In this document: positions 46,051 through 55,569 of the stretch, piece by piece | Layout of the letters: every line of letters starts with the position of its first letter | How positions within the stretch are numbered: the stretch's first letter is position 1 | Assembly: GCF_946479275.1 (NCBI RefSeq) | Contig: NZ_CAMLFE010000005.1 | Coordinates: 282,700 to 346,699 of the forward strand | DNA length: 64,000 nt | Source: an uncultured Bartonella sp. | Lineage (GTDB): Bacteria; Pseudomonadota; Alphaproteobacteria; Rhizobiales; Rhizobiaceae | Reading direction: 5' to 3' | Made by a program: the position numbers and the translations under genes | The notes under the pieces: model-generated | What the model was told of the DNA's origin: nothing | Databases searched by the model: none | What the model saw: the letters and a program-made list of their open reading frames with translations, nothing else

Positions 46051-46186
46051 TTTCCTGTTTAAATAAAAAAGAGTGAAATATTCCACACCAATAAATGAAA
46101 TACCGTGGAATATTCACTCGCATTTCCTGAAGTAACAATCACAATAGAGGTAACTGTTCTTGCGGAGAAATGCATTAAACAGGAAA
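46051..46186 (+). promoter_or_regulatory. Nested inverted repeats between lldP and lldD
   Basis: An outer pair, TTTCCTGTTTAA (46051-46062) and TTAAACAGGAAA (46175-46186), is a perfect 12-base match. Inside it GAGTGAAATATTCCAC and GTGGAATATTCACTC (46071-46118) pair with one bulge. The lldP-lldD mRNA could thus fold into a large branched structure that sets the ratio of the two products or stops transcription after lldP. No T run follows. Confidence 0.55.
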
Positions 46187-46278
46187 TATAATTTCTTTCA
46201 TAAGGCACTTTTTTGGCAACCATTCTGCCGGATTGGTACCGGATTTTGATCCTCACGACTAACAAGACGGGAAAAGAA

Positions 46279-47415
46279 ATGATTATATCTTCTATTTCAG
46301 ACTATCGCGAGGGTGCACGACGCAAACTCCCGCCATTTCTGTTTCATTATATTGATGGCGGTGCTTACGCAGAGCGTACCCTTCAACGCAATACAACCGA
46401 TTTGTCCGATATTGCGCTTCGTCAACGCATTTTGAAAAACATGTCGGAGCTCAGTCTTGAAACCGAGCTCTTCGGTGAAAAAATGAAAATGCCGGTGGCA
46501 CTTTCACCGGTGGGGCTTACCGGCATGTATGCACGCCGTGGTGAAGTTCAGGCAGCCAAGGCTGCCCAATCACGCGGTGTCCCCTTTACACTTTCGACCG
46601 TTTCTGTCTGCCCGATTGAAGAAGTTCAGGCCCAAGTTCCAAATCCGATCTGGTTCCAGCTTTATGTTCTTAAAGACCGCGGCTTCATGAAAAATGTTCT
46701 TGAACGGGCAGCTGCCCAAGGTATCAAGACGCTGGTTTTCACCGTCGATATGCCGGTTCCCGGTGCACGTTATCGTGACCGACATTCCGGCATGTCAGGC
46801 CCGTTTGCCAAATTGCGCCAATATACACAAGCTGTTCTGCATCCGGCCTGGGCTTACGATGTCGGCATCATGGGACGGCCGCACGACCTTGGCAATATTT
46901 CCACCTATCGCGGAAAACCGACTAATCTGGAAGATTATATCGGTTGGCTAGGAGCCAATTTCGACCCGTCAATCAGCTGGAAGGATCTTGAATGGATTCG
47001 GGAATTCTGGAAGGGTCCAATGCTTATCAAAGGCATTCTCGACGTTGAAGATGCCCGCGATGCTGTGCGTTTCGGTGCAGACGGCGTTATTGTTTCCAAC
47101 CATGGCGGGCGTCAGCTTGATGGTGTGCCCTCAACCGTCAGGGCTTTGCCAAAAATTGCCGAAGTTTTAAAACCCGATCTCAAAGTTCTTGTTGATAGTG
47201 GCGTGCGTTCAGGCCTTGATGTTGTACGTATGATTGCACTGGGAGCCGATACAGTTATGCTTGGTCGTGCATTTGCTTACGCATTGGCAACTGATGGCGA
47301 AAAGGGCGTTGCCAATATGCTTGATCTCATAGCCAAGGAGATGCGTGTTGCAATGACATTGACAGGCGCCAAAAAAATTGCCGATATCAATGCGGATATG
47401 CTCGTCAAAGATTGA
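46279..47415 (+). CDS. lldD: FMN-dependent L-lactate dehydrogenase
   Basis: A 378-residue membrane-associated flavoenzyme that oxidises L-lactate to pyruvate and feeds electrons to quinone. It matches E. coli LldD nearly throughout: [20 protein letters not shown] at the start, [14 protein letters not shown] in the middle, and [11 protein letters not shown] with the catalytic His and substrate Arg. I start at ATG 46279, where LldD starts, behind GGGAAAAG. Upstream in-frame codons would add 22 unrelated residues. Confidence 0.95.
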   Translation: MIISSISDYREGARRKLPPFLFHYIDGGAYAERTLQRNTTDLSDIALRQRILKNMSELSLETELFGEKMKMPVALSPVGLTGMYARRGEVQAAKAAQSRGVPFTLSTVSVCPIEEVQAQVPNPIWFQLYVLKDRGFMKNVLERAAAQGIKTLVFTVDMPVPGARYRDRHSGMSGPFAKLRQYTQAVLHPAWAYDVGIMGRPHDLGNISTYRGKPTNLEDYIGWLGANFDPSISWKDLEWIREFWKGPMLIKGILDVEDARDAVRFGADGVIVSNHGGRQLDGVPSTVRALPKIAEVLKPDLKVLVDSGVRSGLDVVRMIALGADTVMLGRAFAYALATDGEKGVANMLDLIAKEMRVAMTLTGAKKIADINADMLVKD

Positions 47416-47524
47416 AAAACGGCTTTCAAAATTGACATTGCAAAAGCCTGAAACAAGTCGATTTTCAATGAACCGCACAAAGCGGGTTGTTCTCTTTTGG
47501 TTTTTTATAAAATGCTTTTGATAA

Positions 47525-47573
47525 AAAGGGCTGTTGGTGTGGAGGAATTACGCTAGCAGCCCTTTAATTTTCT
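47525..47573 (+). terminator. Terminator after lldD
   Basis: AAAGGGCTG (47525-47533) pairs perfectly with CAGCCCTTT (47557-47565), with a 23-base loop and an AATTTTCT tail. It lies 110 bases after the lldD stop. Confidence 0.7.
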
Positions 47574-48431
47574 ATCCAGACCAGCGAAAATGACTTGCAA
47601 GAAGTTTGAACTTCGTTCCCTTTTATAAAACCGCTTTCCGGCTCTTGTCCGGAATTTTTTCCGCACCATGCCAATTTTTCCCTTGCTGGTCATACTTTTT
47701 TAGAAGCTGGTTATTCTTTTCGTGGGCTTCCTGATTGCAACCCTTTGAGACATCTTCCACCACTCTTCAGGTCTTTTCCAAGTGATGAGAATTCTAAAAG
47801 TTGCAGCATACTCCCGAAATTATGGTTGACGGCAAAATTCAAGCAACTATGGCGCTCTTATCCGGCCTGCATAATTTATTCACCACAATTTGCCTGTATT
47901 GCTTAAATGATAAACTGAAAAGGCGTTTACCAAATCATTTTTCAGCTTTGTTGTTTTTGTATTTTGCCTGTCACTATCGCTTTTTAGGCTACTCGTGACA
48001 AATTATGAAAATTTGAATGTTGTGCCTTGTCCAAATAGTTTTTAAAAAAATTTATTTTTTAAGAAAACTTAATATTTCCACTGGAAAATTGTTCAACAAA
48101 AGAAAACGTCCACCTTCAGAGATCGGGAAAAATAAGCCGGTTTTCTCAAGGGAAGACCGAAGATTTTTCATATTTTGCTCAAAATAATTTTTAAAAAATT
48201 TATTTATTTTTTTAAAAAAGAGAAAATATCTTTCGCAAATAAAAAAATAAAAGGTTGAACAATTCGTGAAAAAAAGAAATATTAGGCTTGTCCATAGCAA
48301 GTTTGCGGGGAATTAAAAATGTCTCTTCCTTTACAATTCAACGTTTTTTCAATCGCGCCTTTCTTGAAGAGCGGCGAGAAAAAGCGGTGCTTGTCTTTTT
48401 CTTCACCCCTCATCAACAGGCAATTTTAAAA
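47574..48431. other. Long AT-rich intergenic
   Basis: About 860 bases. A minus-strand frame of 46 codons at 47623-47763 (GTG start; hydrophilic, reading GCNQEAHEKNNQLLKKYD) is the only stretch with protein-like composition, and its start is poor. The part from 48000 to 48270 is very AT-rich with long A and T runs, which resembles horizontally acquired or promoter DNA. Nothing else is recognisable. Confidence 0.4.
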
Positions 48432-49490
48432 ATGTTATCCCCTCGTTTGAAGGGCTTCAATAAGCTCTATCCATGGGCTGAAGCCCATGCAGAGGAATGG
48501 GACACCACGTTTCAATCCTCGAAAATTATATTGGAGAGCCTGGCAAAAGAAAAATTGACCGGCGTAGGTGTGCCGGAAAAATTCGGTGGCGATGGCAAAA
48601 CCATTGCCCATGCTATTTTGACGATTTCCGATATTGCCTATTCCTCGTTCACTGCTGCCTTCGTCCTATGGGCGCATCGCGCTTATATCGAATGCGTTTT
48701 GCAAAGCCCGAACGAAGCGCTCAAAAGCCATCAATTACCGCTTTTGACATCAGGTAAAATGGCCGGCTCTGCCGGTCTTTCCAATTTGATGAAGCATCTT
48801 TGCGGCCTCGAAAAAATGGAAAATTTTGCTTCGCTTGATAATGGCTGCTATCACCTCACCGGTAAAATGCCGTGGATTACCAATATCGACTGCCAAGGCT
48901 TTTTTGCAGCCTGTGCAGCCGAACTTGATAACGGGCGCGCTGTTGTTTTCAGCCTTGAAAATAGTGACAAGGGGGTAAATGTCCAATCGCTCGATTTATT
49001 GGCTTTGCGTTCAAGCGGTACAAAAGCGATCATTATGGATAAAGTCGCTCTGACAGCTGACCGGATTTTGCATGACAATATTGCAGAATGGCTAAAAACA
49101 TTGCGTCCGGCTTTTATTGCGCTTCAATGCGGTTTATTTTCAGGATTGGCAGCGCGCTTTATTGACGAAGCCAAAAAGCATTTCAATGCGCGAAGAGCGT
49201 CGCTCAAAGGCGAGATAGACGAGACAGAAAAAGAGCTTTTGAGCTTGCGCGATGCACTTATCAAGGGCGTAAACAACAACCATTTTGTCAGCGCTCCCGA
49301 AGATCTATTCAGGCTGCGCATCCGTTTGACCGACTGGCTCTGGAAAGCGGTTCTGCTTGAATTGGAAACCCGTGGTGGCGGCGCTTATCTCATAGAGACT
49401 GCCGAAGGTTTTCCCCGTCGTTTGCGCGAGGCAAGTTTTGTTCCAATTATTACCCCCAGTGTCACACAGCTTAAAAAAGCTTTGGCGTGA
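48432..49490 (+). CDS. Acyl-CoA dehydrogenase-like flavoprotein (SfnC/SfnB type)
   Basis: A 352-residue protein related to acyl-CoA dehydrogenases. VGVPEKFGGDGKTIAHAI and SSFTAAFVLWAHRAYIE near residues 39-80 are the N-terminal alpha domain, and RGGGAYLIETAEGFPRRLREASFVPIITPS near the C-terminus matches the family of sulfur-starvation relatives such as SfnB and SfnC. The start is uncertain because no strong ribosome site is present; in-frame codons reach back to 48288, but that part looks non-coding. It leads into a sulfonate-type ABC transporter, so it probably oxidises an imported organosulfur compound. Confidence 0.78.
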   Translation: MLSPRLKGFNKLYPWAEAHAEEWDTTFQSSKIILESLAKEKLTGVGVPEKFGGDGKTIAHAILTISDIAYSSFTAAFVLWAHRAYIECVLQSPNEALKSHQLPLLTSGKMAGSAGLSNLMKHLCGLEKMENFASLDNGCYHLTGKMPWITNIDCQGFFAACAAELDNGRAVVFSLENSDKGVNVQSLDLLALRSSGTKAIIMDKVALTADRILHDNIAEWLKTLRPAFIALQCGLFSGLAARFIDEAKKHFNARRASLKGEIDETEKELLSLRDALIKGVNNNHFVSAPEDLFRLRIRLTDWLWKAVLLELETRGGGAYLIETAEGFPRRLREASFVPIITPSVTQLKKALA

Positions 49491-49515
49491 TTAACCCTTT
49501 TATGCATTCAAATTC

Positions 49516-50301
49516 ATGACAGAAAAAGCCCCCCTTCTTGAAGCAAAAAACATCGTTTTGCGGTATCGCGACGATGCACCCCCTATTCTCGAAAATTTCA
49601 ACCTCGCAATCGGAAGAAATGAAACAGTTTCCATTCTGGGGCCAAGTGGTGTCGGAAAATCGAGCCTGTTACGTGTGCTTTCCGGCCTGCAAAAGCCAAA
49701 TGGCGGCCATATTTTTGTACACGGTAAAGAGCTTACCCGTGTTGACCCGAATATTGCTGTTGCCTTTCAAAATCCGGGTTTATTGCCGTGGCTGACATTG
49801 GAAAAAAATGTGGCCTTCGGCCTTGATTTCAAAAACCGTGAAAAGCTTGAAAAAAGCGAAAGGCAAAATCGGGTGAATAAAGCGATCCATGAAGTGGGAC
49901 TCGATTATGCGCGGAAACTTCGCCCCTCCGAGCTTTCCGGCGGCATGGCACAGCGGGCAGGACTGGCACGTTGCTTTGCAAGAAATCCGGAACTGCTTTT
50001 TCTTGACGAACCGTTTGGTGCACTTGACGAATTGACACGGCAGGATATGCAAAATCTGCTGATTAAACTCGTTAAAGAATTCTCCGCTTCAACGCTTCTT
50101 GTAACGCACGATATTGACGAAGCATTGCTTGTCAGCGAACGGGTTATTCTGCTTGGCGGAAAACCGGCAAACATCATCGGCACATGGACAATCAATTTCC
50201 CGAAACCACGCAATAACTTTGTCGAAGAACTCGGCAAAATCCGTATCGAAATTCTTGCAGCTTTGAGAGATGCAGGACTTAAAAAAAGAGATGAAATATG
50301 A
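49516..50301 (+). CDS. Sulfonate/taurine-type ABC transporter ATPase
   Basis: A 261-residue ATPase of the SsuB/TauB group. Walker A GPSGVGKSS, Q-loop AFQNPGLLPWLT, signature LSGGMAQRAGLARCFA, Walker B LLFLDEPFGALDE. It follows the dehydrogenase gene by 25 bases and overlaps the binding-protein gene by four. Confidence 0.88.
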   Translation: MTEKAPLLEAKNIVLRYRDDAPPILENFNLAIGRNETVSILGPSGVGKSSLLRVLSGLQKPNGGHIFVHGKELTRVDPNIAVAFQNPGLLPWLTLEKNVAFGLDFKNREKLEKSERQNRVNKAIHEVGLDYARKLRPSELSGGMAQRAGLARCFARNPELLFLDEPFGALDELTRQDMQNLLIKLVKEFSASTLLVTHDIDEALLVSERVILLGGKPANIIGTWTINFPKPRNNFVEELGKIRIEILAALRDAGLKKRDEI

Positions 50302-51485
50302 AAGATGAATATTTTTCCCGCCGCGACATTTTGCGGCTATCGGCTTTATTGACGGCAAGTGGTGCTTTGCCGTTTTTAAATATTGGAAAAGCAAAATCAC
50401 AGGAAAAGGATGAACCGGTTAAAGTCGGCTATTTGCCTATCACCGATGCAACAGCACTGCTTGTGGCTCATGGTAAAGGCTTTTTTGAAAGCGAAGGTTT
50501 GAAAGCCGAAAAACCGGTTCTCTTTCGTAGCTGGTCACAAATCGTGGAAGCTTTTTTTGCCGGCCAGATCAATGTGATGCATGTCCTTTCACCAATCGCC
50601 ATCTGGGCACGCTATTCAAGCAAGGCGCCGCTTAAAGTCGTTGCCTGGAACCATATGAGCGGCTCCGGTTTTTCTGTTGCCAATGACATCAATTCCATTT
50701 CCGATCTTGGCGGCAAAAACGTTGCTATTCCATTCTGGTATTCAATCCACACAGTCGTTTTACAAATGATCTTGCGCAAAAACGGCTTGACCCCTGTTTC
50801 GAGAAAAAGCGGCACAATTGAAAAAAATGAAGTCAATATGGTGATCATGGCACCGTCGGATATGATACCGGCGGTTGCCAATGGTCAGGTTTCGGGCTTT
50901 ATCGTTGCAGAACCCTTCAATGCGGCAGGTGAAGCGGCCAAAGTTTCAAAACTTGCAAGATTTACAGCCGATGTCTGGCGTGACCATGCCTGCTGTCTTG
51001 TCTGTATGCAGGAAAACGATCTGAAGGAGCGCCCCGAATGGTCGCAAAAAGTCGTATCGGCCATGGTCAAAGCGCAATTGTGGACAGCAAAGAACCGCGA
51101 AGAAACAGCGCTTCTTCTTTCCAAAGAAAATCCGAACAAATATATGCCTTTCGGTTCCGATGTTCTCAAACGTGTTCTCGTGTCAAACGAAGATGATAAC
51201 CGGTTTTATGAAAAATCGGGTGCGATCATCCACCCCGATTGGCTTGAAAAGCGCATAGATTTTCAGCCCTACCCCTACCCGAGCTACACGGAAGAACTGG
51301 TAAGACGGCTGAAAGACACTTTGATCGAAGGTGATAATGCGTTTCTTCAAACGCTTGATCCGGCTTTTGCGGCAAAAGACCTTGTTGATGACCAATTTGT
51401 CAAACACGCGTTAAGCGAAGTTGGCGGACTTCCCGCTTTCGGCATGAAAGACAGTTTCGTGCGCAATGAAGAGATTGAAGTTTAA
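50298..51485 (+). CDS. Sulfonate/nitrate-type ABC transporter binding protein
   Basis: A 395-residue NMT1/SsuA-like protein. The N-terminus SRRDILRLSALLTASGALPFL is a twin-arginine signal, so it is probably folded before export to the periplasm. VKVGYLPITDATALLVAHGKGFFESEGL is the usual first lobe, and WSQIVEAFFAGQINV the second. The chain is longer than SsuA and its C-terminus (PAFAAKDLVDDQFVKHAL) resembles nitrate- and thiamine-precursor-binding relatives, so the ligand is uncertain. Confidence 0.85.
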   Translation: MKDEYFSRRDILRLSALLTASGALPFLNIGKAKSQEKDEPVKVGYLPITDATALLVAHGKGFFESEGLKAEKPVLFRSWSQIVEAFFAGQINVMHVLSPIAIWARYSSKAPLKVVAWNHMSGSGFSVANDINSISDLGGKNVAIPFWYSIHTVVLQMILRKNGLTPVSRKSGTIEKNEVNMVIMAPSDMIPAVANGQVSGFIVAEPFNAAGEAAKVSKLARFTADVWRDHACCLVCMQENDLKERPEWSQKVVSAMVKAQLWTAKNREETALLLSKENPNKYMPFGSDVLKRVLVSNEDDNRFYEKSGAIIHPDWLEKRIDFQPYPYPSYTEELVRRLKDTLIEGDNAFLQTLDPAFAAKDLVDDQFVKHALSEVGGLPAFGMKDSFVRNEEIEV

Positions 51486-51501
51486 CGGGGAGAAAAGCGT
51501 G

Positions 51502-52248
51502 ATGAAAAGCTGTCTTCGCCATTTGTCCGGTCTATCGGGACTTGTTGTGCTTCTTCTCCTCTGGTGGCTTGGAACAGATGTTTTGAGCGCCAAAAACAGC
51601 TTTGCAAGCCGTTTTTCGGTCGAAGAAACATTGCCGACTTTCTGGCACTTGTTGACCGGCTCAGATTTATTTCTTCACGCTCTCATCAGCCTTAAACGCA
51701 TCGTCGTCGGTTTGTTTTTTGCGCTCATCATAGGTGTGCCTGTCGGGCTTTTGATCGGCGCCAAGCCATGGGTGGAAAGAGCGACCGGCCCGGCATTCCA
51801 GTTTCTGCGCATGATCTCGCCATTGTCGTGGATGCCGATTGCCGTCATGGTTTTCGGCATCGGCGACAAGCCGATCTATTTTCTTCTTACCTTTGCTACC
51901 GTCTGGCCAATCATGTTCAACACGGCAGCAGGTGTCAAACAACTTGACCGGCATTTTCTGCTGGTTGCAAAAAGCCTTGCTGCAACACAAAGTGAAACAT
52001 TGCTCTATGTGGTTTTTCCGGGAATTCTGAGCCATATGATGACGGGGATCCGTTTGGCTATCGGCATTGCATGGATTATCATTGTGCCTTGTGAAATGTT
52101 GGGGGTTTCGGCAGGCCTCGGCTATTTCATTCTCGATACACGCGACCGGCTTGCTTATCCTGAGCTGATGTCAACCATTCTGCTTATCGGATTGATCGGC
52201 TATTTGCTTGATAGCGCGGTTCGTGCGGCTGCCCGCCGCCTTGGCTGA
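51502..52248 (+). CDS. Sulfonate/nitrate-type ABC transporter permease
   Basis: A 248-residue SsuC/TauC-like permease with about six spans. The coupling loop falls near LVAKSLAATQSETLLYVVFPGILSHMMTGIRLAIGIAW. Start at ATG 51502 after GGGGAG; an ATG at 51466 would overlap the upstream gene. It ends the operon; a GC-rich hairpin follows. Confidence 0.87.
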   Translation: MKSCLRHLSGLSGLVVLLLLWWLGTDVLSAKNSFASRFSVEETLPTFWHLLTGSDLFLHALISLKRIVVGLFFALIIGVPVGLLIGAKPWVERATGPAFQFLRMISPLSWMPIAVMVFGIGDKPIYFLLTFATVWPIMFNTAAGVKQLDRHFLLVAKSLAATQSETLLYVVFPGILSHMMTGIRLAIGIAWIIIVPCEMLGVSAGLGYFILDTRDRLAYPELMSTILLIGLIGYLLDSAVRAAARRLG

Positions 52249-52297
52249 TCTTACCTTGCGACTTTGGCTGATAAAAATGACCCGAACCGGATTTTAA

Positions 52298-52327
52298 AAG
52301 GAAGGGGGCAAAAGTCCCCCCTCCTTT
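52298..52327 (+). terminator. Hairpin after the sulfonate transporter operon
   Basis: AAGGAAGGGGG pairs with CCCCCCTCCTT across a short CAAAAGT loop, with one offset. Stem is strong but no T run follows. Confidence 0.6.
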
Positions 52328-52579
52328 ACATGAGTGTTTTAAAGAAACTGGATAACCGGATATGGGGTTAACAGCCGCAATAATTTTCAATCGTGAACAT
52401 TGCTAACAGTCGATATTTTCTGAAAATCCCGACTGCAATAAACGGAAAAGACAAGAACAAGAAGGCAAATTTTCTCAAGTTTTGCTTATCCGGCAGACCT
52501 TTCCCACAAAAAGCAAGGAAAAATAACCCTTTGCTTTACGACCGCTATGTGGGTCTTCTGCCATCATTCTACCAACGCA
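52328..52579. other. Intergenic between permease and HxlR gene
   Basis: The short rightward frames here overlap the HxlR gene on the other strand and have no start signals. I see no gene. Confidence 0.4.
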
Positions 52580-52984
52580 TTAACGAGCGGGTTTCTCATC
52601 CGGTTTTGCGTTCTTGTGCTGGTTTTTTTCAAATTTTTCCAGTGCGTCGCAATTGCTTTTTCCCCAATCAAACAGCATTTCAACCGGCTCGCAAAATCTT
52701 TTTCCAAGCGGGGTGAGCGAATATTCAACCTTGGGGGGAACAACCGTATAGACATGGCGGCGAACGAGCCCGCCTTGTTCAAGATCACGCAATGTCTGGA
52801 TCATCATTTTTTTGGAAATTCCGGGTAAAGCACGTTGCAATTCACCAGTGCGACATTTGCCATTCGGCCAATGGAACAATGCATGTAAAAGCATACTTTT
52901 CCATTTGACCGAAAATAATTCCATAATTCTTCGTGCCGGACAGGTTTCAACAAAGACAAGGTTTTCATTGGTGTTTTTCGGCAT
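52580..52984 (-). CDS. HxlR-family transcriptional regulator
   Basis: A 134-residue winged-helix regulator. CPARRIMELFSVKWKSMLLHAL and RTGELQRALPGISKKMMIQTLRDLEQGGLVRRHVY are the family pattern; a Cys at about residue 15 is the redox-sensing position in some members. ATG 52984 follows AAGGTGA. It is divergent from an MFS exporter gene across about 100 bases and probably controls it. Confidence 0.9.
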   Translation of the reverse strand: MPKNTNENLVFVETCPARRIMELFSVKWKSMLLHALFHWPNGKCRTGELQRALPGISKKMMIQTLRDLEQGGLVRRHVYTVVPPKVEYSLTPLGKRFCEPVEMLFDWGKSNCDALEKFEKNQHKNAKPDEKPAR

Positions 52985-53088
52985 AATAGTCACCTTTTGG
53001 TATCTATGTCCCTAACAAGTACCTTCTAGCATATTTTTTACTACTAGCCTAGCTGTTTCCTGTATCTAACAAATCAGGGAATATCATT

Positions 53089-54282
53089 ATGCCAGCTGCT
53101 TTATGGGCTTTTGCAATCGCCGCTTTCGGTATCGGCACAACAGAATATATTATTTCCGGCCTATTGCCGGCCATTCAGGCAGATTTTCACATTTCGGTCT
53201 CGGCTGCCGGTTTCATGGCAACCTCTTATGCATTGGGAGTGTTTTTCGGAACACCGATTATCATCATATTGGGAAGCAATGTCGAAAAGAAAAAACTGCT
53301 GCTTATTGCATTGACATTTTTCATCGTCGGAAATTTTCTGACGGCTCTTGCACCCAATTTCACCACCGCCATTTTCGGGCGGGTTATTAATTCGCTTTGC
53401 CACGGAGTTTTCATCGGTATCGCTTCTGTCCTTGCCGCCGACCTCGTCCCTCAGGATAAGCGAACCAGCGCAATCGCCTTCATGTTCAGCGGCATGACAG
53501 CAGCCAATTTCATCGGCGTTCCTGCCGGTACATGGTTCAGTCATATGACATCATGGCGCACCACTTTTTACCTCATTACACTTATCGGTGTGCTTGCTTT
53601 TGTTGCAACGTCGAGACTGGTTCCAAAACAGCCGCAACATCATGAACAATCGTTGAAAAACGAACTTTTTGTTTTTGGCGATATTCATGTTCTTCTTGCC
53701 ATGGGCATTACTATTTTAGGCCCTGCGGCATTTTTCACCTCGATTACCTATATTGCGCCAATGGCCAAAGAGCTTGGTCATTTTTCCGATCAGGGCGTTA
53801 CATTTCTTTTGTTCATTTTTGGTGGGGGCCTGTTTGTCGGAAATTATTTGGGTGGCAAATTTGCCGACCGTGCATTAATGCCGGTTCTCTATATTACGCT
53901 CTTCGGGCAAGCCGTTGTGATGTTGTTTTTCTATTTCACAATAGCCAACAAAATTGCGGATGTATTTTCTATATTTTTCATGGCTGCCTTCGGCTTTGCC
54001 AGTGTCTCGCCAATCCAGCGCCTTGTTATGGATAGGGCAAAAGCCGCCGGCGGTGCCAATCTTGCTTCGGCAGTCAATATCGGCTTTTTCAACCTTGGTA
54101 ATGCGCTGGGGTCATGGCTCGGTGGTCTGGTGATCGCCCTTGGCTTCGGCTATGCCTCGCCGAACTGGGCAGGCGCTTGCCTTTCTTTTGCAGCCCTTTT
54201 CCTTGCTGTTCTCTCAAGCCTTTTTGCAAAACATCAGGCAAAGCAGAAATTGAGGGAATGTTGTCCGTCAAGCTACAAATAA
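53089..54282 (+). CDS. MFS transporter, DHA1/AraJ-like exporter
   Basis: A 397-residue inner-membrane protein with 12 predicted spans. The first span (LWAFAIAAFGIGTTEYIISGLLPAIQADF) and GRVINSLCHGVFIG are typical of the AraJ/YdhP arabinose-and-drug efflux subgroup. AGGGA precedes the ATG. Substrate unknown; the HxlR partner suggests induction by an electrophile or a drug. Confidence 0.88.
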   Translation: MPAALWAFAIAAFGIGTTEYIISGLLPAIQADFHISVSAAGFMATSYALGVFFGTPIIIILGSNVEKKKLLLIALTFFIVGNFLTALAPNFTTAIFGRVINSLCHGVFIGIASVLAADLVPQDKRTSAIAFMFSGMTAANFIGVPAGTWFSHMTSWRTTFYLITLIGVLAFVATSRLVPKQPQHHEQSLKNELFVFGDIHVLLAMGITILGPAAFFTSITYIAPMAKELGHFSDQGVTFLLFIFGGGLFVGNYLGGKFADRALMPVLYITLFGQAVVMLFFYFTIANKIADVFSIFFMAAFGFASVSPIQRLVMDRAKAAGGANLASAVNIGFFNLGNALGSWLGGLVIALGFGYASPNWAGACLSFAALFLAVLSSLFAKHQAKQKLRECCPSSYK

Positions 54283-54314
54283 ACAATTAACTATAGGGGG
54301 CAATCAAGCCCCTT

Positions 54315-54382
54315 AACTCGGCGGGGCATTCCAATCCCCGCTTCCCCCCAAACTCGGCGGGGCATCCCAGTCCCCGCTTTTT
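54315..54382 (+). terminator. Duplicated GC-rich hairpin terminator
   Basis: Two copies of a hairpin with GCGGGG and CCCCGC arms (54315-54343 and 54351-54380), about 36 bases apart. The second is followed by TTTTT. They stand right after the MFS gene. Confidence 0.7.
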
Positions 54383-54798
54383 CCCCCTCTTGCGGGACGG
54401 GAAAAATATATCAAATATGATCTAAACCATATCACAAGGTCAAGGCTGTAAGACAAACGCATAGGCAATGACATCCTGCATCTTGTGAAAGATTGCGACT
54501 TAATGCCATTTTCAAAAGTTTGATAAATCATGGCGGAAGCCTTTGGCAATTCCAGCTATTTTATAATCAGTCGCTTTAAAACAACCGGACACCAAGATTT
54601 CAAAGCCTGATGATTTTTTCTACCGCCGGAACAGGTTTTACGTCTCTTTCGGAAGTCCAAGAAAATCTCAAACTTTCCCACTTCGCAGCAATCAAAAATA
54701 TTAAATACCTCACGCTTCCGGTTTATAAACTGACCAACTCCGGCAAGACGGAAGCGTTACGAATGATAAAATGCCTGTGGTTTTAAACCGGCCGGAAT
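54383..54798. other. Intergenic, no supported gene
   Basis: About 415 bases of mixed composition. Frames are short on both strands and have no ribosome site. It lies between the terminators and the decayed repeat region. Confidence 0.4.
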
Positions 54799-55120
54799 TC
54801 AGCTCCACCAGTCAACATGTTGTCTGATGTTCAAATTAAATCGATTGCGCAAGTCGTCGGGGGTTAAGTCTTGAGTGCCTAAATTAATCCCGGTGCTCAA
54901 GCTAACCGGCGTAAGTCCTGAATATCCGGATTGACCCGTTTTCAAATTAACCGGTGCAAGTAATCGAGCGTCCGCATCGACAGGCGTTCAAGTAGACTGA
55001 TCTAAATCGTCGAGGTTTTAAATTAACCGGCTTTCAAATCAACCAGTGCAAGTCTTTGAGGTTTCAAAGTGACAAGCTTTCAACCCGACTGATGTAAATC
55101 ACTGACGTTTCAAATTGACC
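54799..55120 (-). pseudogene. Decayed repetitive protein, 15-residue repeat
   Basis: The DNA has a 45-46-base period marked by TTCAAATTAACCGGTGCAAG-like words at about 54829, 54894, 54940, 54986, 55032 and 55078. On the minus strand, 54799-54987 is an open frame of 63 codons ending ...RQHVDWWS; it encodes LAPVNLKTG, then LTPVSLSTG, then LTPDDL, one every 15-16 residues. Upstream the same phrase (LALVDLKAG) recurs but in other frames broken by stops. This is best read as the 3' remains of a repeat protein. I do not know the family. No start codon is visible for the intact part. Confidence 0.5.
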
Positions 55121-55569
55121 AGTTTTCATATCAACTTCTATCGAAGTCAATCTGTGTCAAAGTCTACCCACATTCAGGCGGCGGAGGCGTTAACTAACGT
55201 TCAAGCAGTTCACACGTTGGTTAGCCTTCAAGCAGTTTAGAAGCAGCCCCACATTCAAACAGCGTAGACGATCAGCATCAAATTCAATTAACCTTCAAGC
55301 CGTCAAATGAACATAAAAACCGGCAGCAGTTCTCGGCGGAAAATCACACTGTTTGATCAAGGTTTTCAGCCTTGAAAATTTCCTTTGCTTTTAAGCTTCG
55401 ACACATGGATGGCTCTGAACAGCCCGTTCACCTCGATCACTATTCGGGTAAATTTTTCTCTATATAGCACTAACACGCGATATGATTCACTTCACACTGA
55501 TATTTTGGAAAAATATTCCTCCAAAATACAGCTAAAAGTTTCGCTAATGGTTCAAAATACCCGTTTTAG
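55121..55569. other. Intergenic, probably more of the decayed repeat region
   Basis: TTCAAGCAGTT-like words recur near 55200 and 55227. No intact reading frame. A rightward frame over 55385-55639 overlaps the LysR gene and is not convincing. Confidence 0.4.

Noticed and set aside
47623..47763. A 46-codon minus-strand frame with hydrophilic composition
   Set aside because: GTG start with no good ribosome site and no known family; kept only as a note in the intergenic entry.
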